DNA of 64,000 nucleotides from positions 105,522,942 through 105,586,941 of the forward strand of contig CM051455.1 in assembly GCA_028274465.1 (NCBI GenBank), given 5' to 3'. This DNA comes from Plantago ovata. Lineage: Eukaryota > Streptophyta > Magnoliopsida > Lamiales > Plantaginaceae. Below, one piece after another: positions 11,363 to 23,342 of the stretch (positions are counted from its first letter, which is position 1; each line of letters starts with the position of its first letter). The position numbers and the translations under genes are program-made. Below the pieces are notes generated by a model. It did not search any database. It saw nothing but the letters and a program-made list of their open reading frames with translations, and had not been told where the DNA came from.

Positions 11363-13785
11363 ATGGTGGAGGAGGTTGAGAAAGTGAATTTGGAGAAGAT
11401 GTTAGAGGAAAAAGAAGTCTTGAAAGTGGTTTCTATGTGTGGAGTGAATAAAAGTTCGGGACCCGATGGCTTTGGAGGGCAATTCTATCGCTCGTGTTGG
11501 GAGATTGTGAAGGGGGAGGTACTTCGATTCTTATCCTAGTTTCAGAAGAATGGCAAACTATGCAAAGGTATGAATAGCACGTTCATTACTTTAATTCCTA
11601 AAGAGCTAATCCTAATGTGTTGCATGATTATAGACCAATTTCGTTAGTGAGTAGTGCTTATAAGATTTTATCTAAATTACTTGCTAGTCGATTTGGTGAT
11701 GTGTTGGAAAAAGTTATTTCGAAAAATCAATCTGCTTTTATTGGTGAAAGAAATATCCTTGATGGAGTGGTGGTAGCAAATGAAATTGTTGATGAAGTTC
11801 TAAGAAAGAAAAAGAAGGTTTTTGTGTTTAAAATTGATTTTGAAACAGCATATGACTCGGTAGGTGGGATTTTCTTTTTGATATATTCAGTGTGTTGGGG
11901 TTTGGTGAGATTTGGATTAAGTGGATTAAAGAATGTGTGTCTAGTGTAAGTGCCTCCGTACTTGTTAATGGGAGTCCGACTAAGGAGTTTTCGTTGGGGC
12001 GTGGGCTGCGTCAAGGGGATCCACTATCTCCTTTTCTCTATTTAGTGGTGGCGGAGGGGTTGTGTAGAATGATTAAAAGGGCTTGCTATTTGGGAATGTT
12101 TAAACCGGTTTTGGTACGTAAAGATAAGATTCCGGTTTCACATCTACAATTTGCTGAAAATACAATATTTTTTGGGGAATGGTGTGATGAAAAATTTTCA
12201 ACTTTAAAAAGTGTCCTAAGAACTTTTGAACTTTTATTCGGGCATAAGATTAATTTCGGAAAAATCTATCTCTTTGGGTTTGGGTTGTCGGATTGTGAGG
12301 TTTTTAATGGAGCGAACTATCTAAATTGTGAGGTGGGTAAATTACCTTTTAACTACTTGGGGTTGCCGGTGGGTTGTCGAGCAAGGAGTGGTAAGTCTTG
12401 GGTTAAGGTGAAAGAGAGAATAACGCTTGGGGGTATGGGAGAATAAATTTTTTTCTTTTGGGGGTCGGTTGGTGTTAGCTAAGTCGGTCCTTGATGCTCT
12501 CCCTATTTATTATCTCTCCTTTTTTAAAATTCCAAAAAAATTGGCTAGAGAGATTGTGGGGTTACAACGGAATTTTTTGTGGGGAGGGGCTTGGATAAAG
12601 ATAAAAGGAAAATTGCTTGGGTAAAATGGGAAGGGGTTTGAGAAGCTAAAGGGGAGGGGGGCTTGGGATTAAAAAATATTGAAAACTTTAACTTGGCTCT
12701 TCTTGGGAAATGGTTGTGGAAACTTATAAGTGGAGGGAATGATCTTTGGCTGAAAGTAATTGAATCAAAATATGGGAAGTTGTTGGAGTGTGTAGAGTCG
12801 CTTAGAGAGGGTGGTAAAAGGAAACATAGCTAGTCCGAATGGTGGAATGATCTAATTTTGGGGGCTCTAAAGAAGAATTGGTTTGCTGAAAATTGTGTTA
12901 AGTCTATTGGTAATGGTAAGAAGACAAGTTTTTGGGGTGAGAAATGGGGCAATTTCGATGAGTGTTTGAAAGATTTGTTTCCAAGGTTGTTTAGGCTTGA
13001 AAGTGATAAAAATTTCTCTATTCATGATCGTATGTTGGTGAGTGGGGATAGTGTAACATTTAATTGGGCGTGGAGTAGAACGCTTAGGGAGAGGGAGAAA
13101 TTTTGGGTAGAAAGTATTGAGTCAAATTTGCATGATTTTAGTCTTCGAGAAAGAATTGATGATTGTTGGGTTTGGTTGGGTGTGATTCTTATGTCTATAC
13201 CACTAGAGATGCTTATCGAACTTTGAATGTTAAAGATGAGGAAAATTGTATGAAGAAATGGGCGAATGTAATTTGGAATAATCGTGTCCCCGAAAAGGTT
13301 AATGCTTTTGTGTGGAATGTTATCCAAAATAAAATTCCTACTAAAGAAAATCTTGATTTAAGAGGTGTGTTTATGAGTGTGGAAGATAGATCGTGTAAAA
13401 GATGTGGTTGGGTGGGTTTGGAAAGTTCAAAACATGTCTTTTGTGATTGCTTGTTTGCCCAAAAAGTTTGGAATTTAATGTATCAATGGGTGGGGTGGTA
13501 TATAAGGTTGGTGTGAATGTGGAAACGTCTCTTGAGAATCATTTAAATACCAAAGTTACTTGCTTGAAGAAATGTTGGCATGCATTTTGGTGTGCTACAA
13601 TGTGGAATATTTGGAATGCTCGTAATGTATTGTTGTTCCAAGAGGAGTCCTTAAGTGAATTTCAAGTCTTTGAGAAAATTATGATTATGCTTTGGGTTTG
13701 GTTCAAGGGAAAAGGTATTATACTAAATCATTATCAGTTCCATTCTTGGGTCCTTGAACCTTTGGCATGTATAAAGATGGCATAG
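11363..13785 (+). pseudogene. LINE 1 reverse transcriptase / zf-RVT region
   Basis: Recognisable blocks in order: NKSSGPDGFGGQFYRSCWE (RT start), DYRPISLVSSAYKILSKLLA, NQSAFIGERNILDGVVVANE, GRGLRQGDPLSPFLYLVVAE, then LQFAENTIFF, where active elements have FADD. Next are the NYLGLPVG block, GGRLVLAKSVLDALPIYYLS and a zf-RVT-like segment with PEKVNAFVWNV and CKRCGW ... ESSKHVFCDC. Stop codons (for example near 11538 and 12624) and several frameshifts separate these blocks. The active-site change from FADD to FAEN would by itself inactivate the polymerase. No RNase H is evident downstream. Confidence 0.9.
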
Positions 13786-14975
13786 TGGTGTGGTTTGGTT
13801 CTAACATGATAGGGAGGAAGGAAATCAATTTGGTTTTGCAGGGAGAGAAAGTAGGGTGGCAGATTCTGGGGGTCGGAGGATTATTGTGCGTCCATGGTGG
13901 CCGTGCCCTATCCGGTTGTGACTTTTCTTTCACGAGGAAGGCGGGTATGGAATATTTCTTCTGTGTGGTTTAACTTGTTTGAGGCCGGTTTTGTTGTTTT
14001 GGTTCTATAAGTCCTCTTGAGGTGTCCGTACTTTAAATTACAATATGCGAGTATTATCTTAATTTTTCGGATTACATATCCTTTTTGTGATGTGCCCGGC
14101 TGTTGGCGTGCTTGTGTGTTGTTTGTACGGTAGCACCTCCAGTAGGGTATCTTATGGACCGACCTTATCTCCTCTTAATGTTTATGGTCGATGGTATAAA
14201 GTATTATTAATGGAACAGTACTTACATGATCATGGCCTTGGTTGATGGTGTTTTCATTGCAGATGTTATAAGAATGGTGTATAGGCGGTCGGCGGCGTAT
14301 TCTGGAACCTGGAAGCTAGTACGTGTGGCGCGCATAAGCTTCTTATTTTTTATGGTGAAAACGTGGCTTGTGGTTTAAATTCCTTGCTTCATACGGCACA
14401 TTCTAAGGGACTAATAGTCCTTTTGGTTAATTTCCAATCACGGTGACTTGGTACGATGGGGCTTATTACCTTGTCCTCTACCTTTTTATTCTAAGGGGTT
14501 GGATGCTCTTAGTCACGGTGTGTCTGTACGGGTGTAGGACCCAAGTTAGTACGATTTTCACTCTAAAAAATGGGTTAAGCTTATTTATAAAGTTTTGTTA
14601 TGTCTTATAAAGTTTAACAGGTACATGTGATGATGGTTTGGAGGTTGTGGTATTGTTTCAATGATTTGGCTCTTTATATTTGTGATTGGCTGAAAATAAT
14701 ATATGGTGGTTTTAGTATGATGATATGAGGAGTTTTTAGATCCTTGGTTATGATGCCCTTTTATCGGTTTGTGGGGATTGGTTATTGTCGATTTGTGATG
14801 GTTGTGATATGTATAAAAGGGAGGAATTTTGGGGTAGTATTGGTTGCAGTGTTAATTTGAAATTCGAAATTCAAGGTTTTTCGGGGGTGTGTCTTTGTGT
14901 ATCTCAGTTGTAAGTTGTTTGAGCATTTCTTATGCTCTTTAATTGATAAAATTGTTTGCCGTTTCAAAAAAAAAT
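13786..14975 (+). other. 3' untranslated region of LINE 1
   Basis: No supportable ORF. It ends with GTTGTTTGAGCATTTCTTA and a short A tract, as expected of a LINE 3' end. Confidence 0.6.
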
Positions 14976-15377
14976 CTTTCCATATCTTTCTTTATTTTAC
15001 CTTATCACTTGTACTTTCCACAACTATATAAGTGGTTCTTCTATTCATTAATATACAATGTTGGATGCTTATTGATATGCCTAGAGACATATTCTCTACA
15101 CAAAGACCTGTTCAAGGCAATTCCTCCACCATGGAGCAACCTAGGACGCTAGGTGCCGCCCGGACCGACTCAGTCCGCCTAAGTTCTCATCAGCCACACT
15201 GAGGAAGAACTAAATAGCAGAGGGAGCAGAGGAAGTGCTAAGCTTAGGAAGTTGAGGAAGATCTCTTGGAATGCTACATGAAGTACTTGGGAAGTTGAGG
15301 AAGAGCTCTAGGGAGTAGTAAACATAGCAGTTGACATGCAAATTTCTAGCTGAGTAGTTGTCATGGTTACTATAAGC
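14976..15377. other. Flanking DNA between LINE 1 and copia element C
   Basis: About 400 bp. I see no gene or recognised repeat. The last five bases (15373-15377, TAAGC) are the target-site copy of element C. Confidence 0.5.
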
Positions 15378-17432
15378 TGTAAGAAAATACGGTCAGAGTT
15401 ACCCCTAGGGTACGCAGCAAAATTTCAAAAATTTTCTTAACATGCACGTTAATTGATTATGTATATGCCGTATATATTTAAACACGTCAATTAGAAGACT
15501 TACAGTACTCCAAAAGCAAGCACAGCTTCCAAGTCTTCGTAATAATCCGGTGAATCTTCTCCTTCGTCGAAGTCGAAGATATCTGCAATACTTTGATTAT
15601 CTGCAAGACAATAAAAGTTAGTTTCCAGCTCCTAGAACCTCAACCTTGGTATCCACGGATGAACAGCCTATCGGAAGAATGCTAGGATATTCTTTGTGTG
15701 ACCAAGAAGATGGGGCGGCGGTTTTCCTCCGGTGAGGGGTGGCGCACGCGTGGGCTATGGAGAGGTAGGGGAGAGCTTTTTATTTTCTCTAAGAAAACTG
15801 GTAGAATAACTCTATGAAAGTCTATTCAACTGTGTGTCAAAAGCTCTCTAATAGTCTACTATATATAGTAGTCAATAGAAACCTAAAGCATAAGCAATTA
15901 GACTTCGTAAAGGAATAAGAATCTAATTCTTATCGCACTAGGAAACCAATTTCATGTCTAGATTCATTCCCAATAAAATTAAAACTCAATCAGGAAAATC
16001 TAACTTATCCCTTGGACTTCTAATAGAGGAAGGAGTCGAACTCCTTCCCCTACTCCATCTCGCGCGCGCGTGCGTGTCCTAAGTGAGATAGGTGGGTCCC
16101 AATTTTGGGACCCACTTATAGTTCTAAGGCAATTCAAACTCCAAGTAGATTTTGCCCATGTGCATATGTTAATTCTAAATTAACATATCCTTTCAAATCA
16201 AACCTCTATTATATTTCTAAAATAATCTTTAATTGTATTTACATAAAATACAATTAATTAGCCAATTCAATTAATAATTCCAAATCATTAATTGAGCCAG
16301 AAAATATTATAATTAATTCCAAATCAATTATAATCCATCAATCACAATCAATTCCAAATTAATTGCGATTCCATCTTCAAGGATATTCGGATAAGCTGAA
16401 TCACCACATAGTGTGACCCATAGGGCCTTATTGTATTAAGCAAGTCCTAGACTAGGCAAATTGGAATTCCTAGACGGTTCCATTTGCAATATTAATACAT
16501 GAGGACGTTTGAGAGGTTTCTCAAAGCAAACTCTTTCGTTGCGAAGTCTGTTGCGCTCAACGCGGCGATGGTAACGTCCCTTCATCTGACTGACTCGAAT
16601 GCATCTAGGATCGATGAAGTGTCTATCCCAATAATACATCCACGGGCGTCTTCAGTGAGTTGTATGGTGAATCCAATATCTATTATGACCATCATAATAA
16701 TATTGATACGCTGGCCAGCGGTTTTACCAATCACAACTATGAACGACTATGAGCAGTGCTCTCCTGTGCTACACATGAGAGATGAATCCTTCACAGAAAC
16801 ACTTATAATCCCCATTTGTATGTAGCCATAATCCTGGATCGTGTCTTAGGTCAACTGCTTATTCAGAGCTGACATCGACGGGTCCACCAAGAACGACTGG
16901 CATCAGTTCGACAACTTACCGGTTTCCATAGACACTTCGGTGTAGAGTATACATCGATGGGAGTGTCCGGTGGGTACTTCCATTGTTTGGTAATCATCCT
17001 TCGAACAACTATGCACAGTTATGGGAACGTTTCTTGATTGTCCAACAATCCGTTCCGTGGTCGTGGAATCGGCTCACACTTGCTCCAACAAGTATAACCT
17101 CCACGCATACTAGTCTCAGATGGTTCATTCACACCCCTACATTCGAGATGAACCTCGACTAGGGAGAGTTTGGGATAGATGATAACTCACATAGCTTCCA
17201 CTATCTGTGTGATCGGTCATCTATCCGAGGGGACATGTTAAATATCAATACAGACAGGAATAGAGATATGACATGTTGCATGCCTGGTGTAATATAAATA
17301 TGAAAGCGATACTCAATAGTCAAACAACAAACATATATTATATTACGTTGACCTGTGTAATAGTACATATATGCCCTCTATAAGGGCTGCATGCCCTTAA
17401 TAAGGACTGTCTCTAGGACATATACACTATCA
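15378..17432 (-). repeat. 3' LTR of copia element C
   Basis: 2055 bp, TGTAAGAAAATA to ACACTATCA on the plus strand. The sense-strand TATA box lies in a perfect palindrome CTACTATATATAGTAG (15856-15871). Compared with the 5' LTR it lacks about 46 bp (the segment present at 32558-32604). The 108-codon plus-strand frame at 16499-16825 runs antisense to the element and is not treated as a gene. Confidence 0.93.
15856..15871 (-). promoter_or_regulatory. Palindromic TATA box of copia LTR
   Basis: CTACTATATATAGTAG is a 16-bp perfect palindrome around TATATATA. Identical copies occur in the other two copia LTRs at 31522-31537 and 48684-48699. Its symmetry would permit either direction; the promoter role is inferred. 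Confidence 0.6.
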
Positions 17433-17447
17433 ATCTCCCACTTGGAC
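17433..17447 (-). promoter_or_regulatory. Polypurine tract of copia element C
   Basis: On the minus strand AAGTGGGAGAT directly precedes the LTR start TGATAGTG, the usual plus-strand priming arrangement of plant copia elements. Confidence 0.8.
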
Positions 17448-20400
17448 TAGAGCCAATCACCTTTATTCTTAATACCCAGATTAGCATAATGTCTTAAGTG
17501 GACTTCCACTGATAAGACCTTGGTGAAAGGATCTGCCACGTTGTCCGTGGTAGAGACACGTTCTATACTAACTTCTCCTCTATCAATAATCTCACGTATA
17601 ACGTGATACTTTCTAAGTACATGTTTGTTCTTGTTTGTAGATCTAGGCTCCTTAGCTTGAGCGACGGCGCCCGTATTGTCATAATAAATCGTTATTGGAC
17701 TAGGAGCAGGAACAACCCTCAATTTCTTCAGGAACTCTGAAATCCAGACAGCTTCTTTCGATGCTTCTTATGCAGCAATGTACTCGACTTTTGTGGATGA
17801 GTCAGCAACCGTGGCTTGCTTAGAACTCTTCCAACAGATAGCTCCTCCGTTCAATTTGAATACGTATCCTGTTTGTGACTTAAAGTCATCAGGATCTGAT
17901 TCAAATCCAGCGTCGACATACCCAGACATCTTTAATTCTGGTTCTCCACTAAACACCAAGAACATCTCTTTAGTCCGTCGAAGGTACTTAAGAATGTTCT
18001 TTACAGCAGTCCAGTGAGGTACTCCTGGATTCTGTTGGTGTCGACAAGTGACACTAAGCGCATATGCCACATCGGGCCTTGTGCAATTCATTGCATACAT
18101 TATAGACCCTACTGCCGAAGCATAGGGCACACGACTCATTGCATTTCTTTCTTCATCAGTTTTAGGACTATCCTTAAATGATAAGACAATCCCATGCCTA
18201 GCTGGGAGAAACCCTCTCTTTGAGTCGTCCATCTTATAACGCTTCAGTATTTGGTCGATGTAGGTGGACTGTGTCAATCCTAACATCCTCTTGGATCTAT
18301 CTCTATAGATCTTGATCCCTAGGATGTAGTTCGCTTCACCCAAGTCCTTCATTGAGAAGGTACTTGATAACCAAACTTTAGTCTCTTCTAGCATAGAGAC
18401 ATTGTTTCCAATGATCAAAATGTCATCAACATAGATGATCATGAAAACGACTACCTTGTCGTTGTGCCTAGTGTAGACACAGGGATCTTCCTTGCTTCTG
18501 ACGAAGTCAAACGATTTGACAGCTTCATCAAAGCGGATATTCCAGCTCCTAGACGCTTGCTTTAGCCCATAGATGGATCTTTGTAATTTGCATACAACAG
18601 TTGGCCTGGTTTTACTAATAAAACCTTCCGGCTGTACCATATAGACCTCTTCCTCAAGGTTGCCATTGAGGAAGGCAGTCTTTACATCCATCTGCCAGAT
18701 CTCATAATCATAGTAGGCAACTATTGCAAGTAGAATTCGAATGGACTTCAATTTTACTACCGGTGAAAAGGTTTCATCGTAATCGATGCCATACCTTTGC
18801 GTGTAGCCTTTCGCCACAAGTCTAGCCTTGTGCGTTTGTACCTTGCCATCGGCATCTGTCTTTCGTTTAAAGACCCATTTGCACCAAATAGGTCTAACCC
18901 CTTGGGGCAAGTCTACCAAGTTCCAAACTTGGTTCAGGTACATGGAGTCCATTTCCAATTCCATGGCCTCTTGCCATTTGTCTGAGTCAATATCAATTAT
19001 TGTCTCTTTGTAGGTCTCGGGATCTTCCCGATCTGATAAGCCGACATCAAGTTCACTGATGTCTTCTATCATAAAGCTCTGCTTCTGAGGTCCTTTTAGG
19101 ATCCTCTTCGACCTACGGAGCTCGACTGGTTCTGGTGCTTTTCTTTTCTGGCTTCGTGTAACACGAACATTATCAGTGGGCACTGATGCAGCTGGTCGCG
19201 CCCCGCAACCCTGTTCCCCAGCGGGAGGCTGCTCTTGTGCAACTTGTTGCACAGTTTGATTGACAACGGGTTCCATTGGTGTGGTTTCAACTGTTGATCT
19301 AATCACAGGACTCCCACTGACTATGACATGCCTAGCAAGTGTCATATCATTACCCTTGTCTGCTTCGAAAGCTCCCACTGAACTTGAGTCCAAATCAGAA
19401 GATTTAGAGAAGTCATGTTCGTGCGTGTCAAAGTCTTGAATTTCTTCAAGTTCTATCATGTCATCTAACCTCTCTTCTTCGAGGTATTCTGCTTCTAAAA
19501 ACTTGACGTTTCTAGATACTATCACCTTGTGATCTTCAGCATGATAGAATTCATAGCCTCTCATCTGACGAGGATAGCCTATGAAATATACTTTGACACC
19601 CTTGGCATCTAACTTATTAGTGAGCATCAGTTTGACTATCGCAGGACAGCCCCAAGGTCTAAGATAGCCTAGTGAGGGCTTCTTTCCGGAGTTTTCTCCA
19701 CTGATTTAGATGGTACACGGTTCAGAATGTAGATTGCAATTTGTAGTGCATATCCCCATAGATATTTTGGAAGAGTCGACAATCCAATCATTGATCTCAC
19801 CATGTCTAACAGGGTTCGATTCCTTCTCTCAAACACACCATTTAACCGTGGTGTTCCAGGAGGAGTCCATTGCGATTGAATTCCATTTTCCTTCAAGTAG
19901 TCGATAAATTCTTCACTAAGGTATTCACCTACTCGATCTGATCGAAGAGTGACTATCCTTAGGTTCAATTCTTTCTCGACCTCATTCCTAAACTCCTTGA
20001 ATTTCCCAAAGGTCTCGGATTTATTCTTCATAAGATAAATATATCCATACATTGAGAAATCGTCAGTAAAGGTAACGAAGTAAGGATAACCCCCACGCGC
20101 ATAGACTTTCAAAGGTCCACATACATCGGTATGTATGAGCTCTAAGCAGCGAGTGGCACGAACACCTTGTCCAACAAAAGGTTTGTTCGTCATCTTACCC
20201 TTAACACATGATTCGCATGTACCATATGATTCAAAATCAAATGGTTCTAAGTAGTCCAACTTCCTTAGTCTTTGAATCCGTGTTTCATTGATATGGCCTA
20301 GCCGACAATGCCATAGATAAGATGGATTATTCTTCCTACTTGAAGACGGTTGTTTGTTATGTATTTGAAATAAAGGTAGAGTAGTTTGCAAAATATATAA

Positions 20401-20634
20401 ACCATTCACTAAGCGAGCTTTTCCATAATACTGGTCATTTAATGAAAAATAACAAGTATTATTAGCAAATCGAAAGGAAAAACCCAAATTGTCTAACAAT
20501 GGATTGGAAATTATATTTCTGACAATGGATGGAACAAAATAAATGTTATCAAGTTCTAAACATTGTCCTGAAGGTAAATCTATCTTGCAGCGTCCAACGC
20601 GTTTGGCTTCAACTGGATTGTCGTTGATGAACGT
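17447..20634 (-). pseudogene. Pol of copia element C (integrase, RT, RNase H)
   Basis: Encodes replication enzymes of a Ty1/copia element. The GAG-pre-integrase motif is present (LWHCRLGHINETRI, about 20320-20280). The integrase core has HTDVCGPL, LRSDRVGEYL and NGVFERRNRT. The 619-codon frame 17768-19627 holds the reverse transcriptase: WCKWVFKRKTDADGKVQTHK, KARLVAKGYTQRYGIDYDE, the active site IYVDDILII, and LGIKIYRDR. RNase H starts with GYVDAGFESDPDDFKS and continues into IYYDNTGAVAQAKEPRSTNK. Lesions: a frameshift near 19670-19690 between integrase and RT, and an in-frame TAA at 17768-17770 inside RNase H. The upstream end at 20634 is cut by element D. Confidence 0.93.
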
Positions 20635-22030
20635 ATTTTTGACGCGTTCATCTTGTCTTTTTTACCTTCTTTTAATATCTTCTAGCCTTGTTTTTTGGTT
20701 AGTTTTGTAGAATAGTGTCACGTTTTTTGTTTTCTGCATTTACAGGCACTTAGGTACGAAACGGCGTTTTTGGAGCTAAAAACGAGCCTTTTTGATGGAA
20801 AAGATGGCCCCGTTGAAGTTCTCCAATCTCCGTGGCTTGTTCGTAAGTGTTTGAGCATCAATAAGCATCGAGAAGGATGAGTCCAAGGCACCCGAGGGCC
20901 GTACGAGGACAAAAAGATTGTGTTTAAAGACAAAAATCTGCCGAGGAGCCAAGCTAAGCGCCTGAAATAGTGAAGCGCTCCGCTTCATTTTCCGGGAGCT
21001 TTGGCACAGCATCCAAGCGAAGCGCTTGGAGGGCCAAAGCGCTTCGCTTGCCAAGCGCTCCGCTTGGACTCTCTAAGCGGTCCGCTTGGCAGCGGTTACG
21101 TTTTCGTATTTTCCTTCTTAGATCTGATCTTCTATTACTTTTGGACATACTTTTGAACTGTAGCTTCGTTTTGGAGAGCTCCTAAGCCCCAAAACTCAGA
21201 GAAAACTCAGATTATATTGTATTTTAGATTGGATTAAATGTTTTGGCATAGGATTGCATCCATTGTTTCATCTACGGAGAGGTTTTCATCAATACCCACC
21301 GATTAGTGACAGCTTGGTGGTAACATTGTATCATTATCTCTTGTCTAGTAGTTTGATTTGATGTATTCTATTTACAATTCATATGATTTGATGTCCATGT
21401 TGATGAATATGAGTAGCTAAATCCTTTGTGTTGGTGGTAGAATGTAGAATATGCATGCTATGGGTTATGTTTATGCTTACATGAGATTGTGATTCAATCT
21501 TGCTGCAAATCCCTTCATATGATTCTTAGTTGCCTATAAAATATATTCGAATTGAGTATAGTGACAAACTCTTGGTCAATGAAAGCTATAGGATTGTATG
21601 TTAGAGATTTGCAGCATGCTAGATAAATGGTGTTAGTGACAAGCACCTCTAAAGTATTGATAGTGGTCTTTTAGGATGTGTGTCTTGAAAGTTACCTAGA
21701 CGAGTTGCTTAGCAGACTTGATCGAAGGTTTTACGCACTGAACTTGTGAGCATATTCGTAACCCATGCATTTGTATTTGATTTCTACCACCAACCATTTT
21801 CCAAACTTGATTACAACAATCTGATTTCTCGTTGCTTTGTTCTAAGAAAGCGATTCTATAAACATTTGAACTTGTTGACTGAAATTACTAGCAAAAACCT
21901 CAACCAAAGCCACGTTAGGTCCCGAGAGAACGACACTCGGGGAAAACTTGTCATTGCACTCTAGTTTGTGTAGTGATAAGTGTTATTTGGCTTTTAAAAG
22001 AAATTTAATTCGTGAAAAACGACATCATCA
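20635..22030 (+). repeat. 5' LTR of element D
   Basis: 1396 bp, TGATGAACG to GACATCATCA. It has a cluster of AAGCG-N3-CGCTT palindromes at 20971-21087. It pairs with 25915-27308; reading the first 400 bp of both I see more than a dozen substitutions, so the insertion is not very recent. Confidence 0.92.
20954..21092. promoter_or_regulatory. GCG-N3-CGC palindrome cluster, 5' LTR of D
   Basis: TGAAGCG-CTC-CGCTTCA (20971-20987), TCCAAGCG-AAG-CGCTTGGA (21012-21030), CCAAGCG-CTC-CGCTTGG (21051-21067) and AAGCG-GTC-CGCTT (21075-21087). The arms are AAGCG/CGCTT, in contrast to GGGGCG/CGCCCC in the A/B/E/G families, but the core spacing is the same. No TATATA box lies directly downstream here. Confidence 0.75.
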
Positions 22031-22033
22031 ATT

Positions 22034-22051
22034 TGGCGCCGTTGCCGCGGA
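22034..22051 (+). promoter_or_regulatory. Primer binding site (tRNA-Asp type), element D
   Basis: TGGCGCCGTTGCCGCGGA, three bases after the LTR end, one mismatch from the site of element A. Confidence 0.88.
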
Positions 22052-22225
22052 CTTAACTCCTTTGGTTGTTGTTTTTGTTTGGTTTTTCAGCCAACATCAC
22101 TTTCTCACCCCATTTCTTTCCCCCTATTTCTTTGTGCTTAATTCTATGTGTTCTGGTTTTCGTTTCACTAACGGGAACTAATCCTTCTATGAGTGTTGTG
22201 TTGATTGCACTAGATTTCAGGCGAG

Positions 22226-23293
22226 ATGGCTGAGCAACCACTGAAGTTACTCTCAAAAGTTACGGTTGGGCCTAGTGGTCCAGCTATTGTTCTCAATGAT
22301 GCAACGAGGAATCTGGAGCTTAAAGGACACGTGTTCCAGCAATTACCCAAGTTCTATGGCATGGACAATGAGGACGTCATTGGGTATTTGAATGACTTAG
22401 AGAATTTCGTGCTCTACTTGCTTAGACCGGATGATGGAATTACTGATGATGATTTGCGGATGAAGGTTTTCGCTATGGGAGTTGGGGATAGAGAGAAGGC
22501 TTGGTTGAGATCCTTAGAAGCTGGATCTTTGACCACATGGGCTCAAGTGTTTGAAAAATTTATGGATCGGTATTATCCCACTTCCAAGACTATGGTTATG
22601 AAGAGACAAATCAGCACTTTTGAGCAGAAGTATGATGAAGCTTTCCATGAGGCTTATGATCGGTTTAAGGGGTTGCAATATCGGTGCCCACATCACAGCT
22701 TCGATGGAGGTCAGCTCATCCAATTCTTCTATAATGGTTTGCATCCTGGTGTTCAAGCACAAGTGGATAGCATTTGTGGAGGAAGCATGGGAGAGTTGTT
22801 TCCGAGTCAAGCTCAAGCTAAGTTGGATATAATGTACTTGAATTCTCAGAACCGGAATTTAAGAGCCAAGATTCATTCAAAAGAACCTAGAGAAGAACCC
22901 ATAGCGGCTTTTGAAGAGAAAGTGGGTCGTGGTGATGACTATGAGCAAGGATTCGCCAGTCAACGTCAACATGCTGAGGTAAACTATGGGGTACCCGGAT
23001 ATGCTCCATCCTCTTTGGTCGCCATGGTGCAAAGCTTGGTAGAAAAGACCGACAAGTTTATGGAATCTTATTACAAGAATCAGGCTATGAACGAGAAGCG
23101 GTTTGAGAACTTGGAGGCTAGTACTTCTTCTCTTAACAGGAAGTTGCAAGAGCTCATTGATAGAGGAGCTAGTCCTGAGCAAGAGATGCTTTTGGGTAAT
23201 ACCGAGAGAGCTATGGCCATCACGGTGGTGACTAATATTCCAATTGAGATCACGGTCACAAGAGAAGGAGCACGAGTAGAGGTTTCCAAGTAG
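22226..23293 (+). CDS. Gag of element D
   Basis: A 355-codon open frame starting MAEQPLKLLSK. The capsid part has FQQLPKFYGMDNEDVIGYLN, DLRMKVFAMGVGDREKAWL and YRCPHHSFDGGQLIQFFYNG, the pattern of Retrotrans_gag in the Athila/Tat group. It is shorter than the A/E gag at the N terminus and lacks a clear CX2CX4HX4C zinc knuckle, which A, E and G have. The frame ends in TAG at 23291-23293 and the protease continues in another frame 50 bp later, so the native gag-protease fusion is probably broken by a small indel. The protein would form virus-like particles for copies that lack pol. Confidence 0.8.
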   Translation: MAEQPLKLLSKVTVGPSGPAIVLNDATRNLELKGHVFQQLPKFYGMDNEDVIGYLNDLENFVLYLLRPDDGITDDDLRMKVFAMGVGDREKAWLRSLEAGSLTTWAQVFEKFMDRYYPTSKTMVMKRQISTFEQKYDEAFHEAYDRFKGLQYRCPHHSFDGGQLIQFFYNGLHPGVQAQVDSICGGSMGELFPSQAQAKLDIMYLNSQNRNLRAKIHSKEPREEPIAAFEEKVGRGDDYEQGFASQRQHAEVNYGVPGYAPSSLVAMVQSLVEKTDKFMESYYKNQAMNEKRFENLEASTSSLNRKLQELIDRGASPEQEMLLGNTERAMAITVVTNIPIEITVTREGARVEVSK

Positions 23294-23342
23294 CAAGAAA
23301 ATCTCTGAGCCTTGCGTTGCTAACGAGGAGCGTAAGCCCTCT

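Larger units (their letters stand above)
11363..14975 (+). mobile_element. LINE 1: plant L1-like non-LTR retrotransposon, 5' part outside window
   Basis: Decayed reverse transcriptase, zf-RVT region and a 3' untranslated region of about 1.2 kb, ending in a short A run at 14966-14974. The 5' half is separated by element B and lies off the left edge. The 3'-most bases (GAGCATTTCTTATGCTC ... GCCGTTTC then A) are nearly the same as the small insertion at 40716-40810. Confidence 0.88.

Noticed and set aside
16499..16825. 108-codon plus-strand ORF present in all three copia LTRs (also 32165-32491 and 49330-49656)
   Set aside because: It is antisense to the element and its conservation follows from overall LTR similarity. 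The copy at 49330 has compensating indels within it, and there is no recognisable domain.
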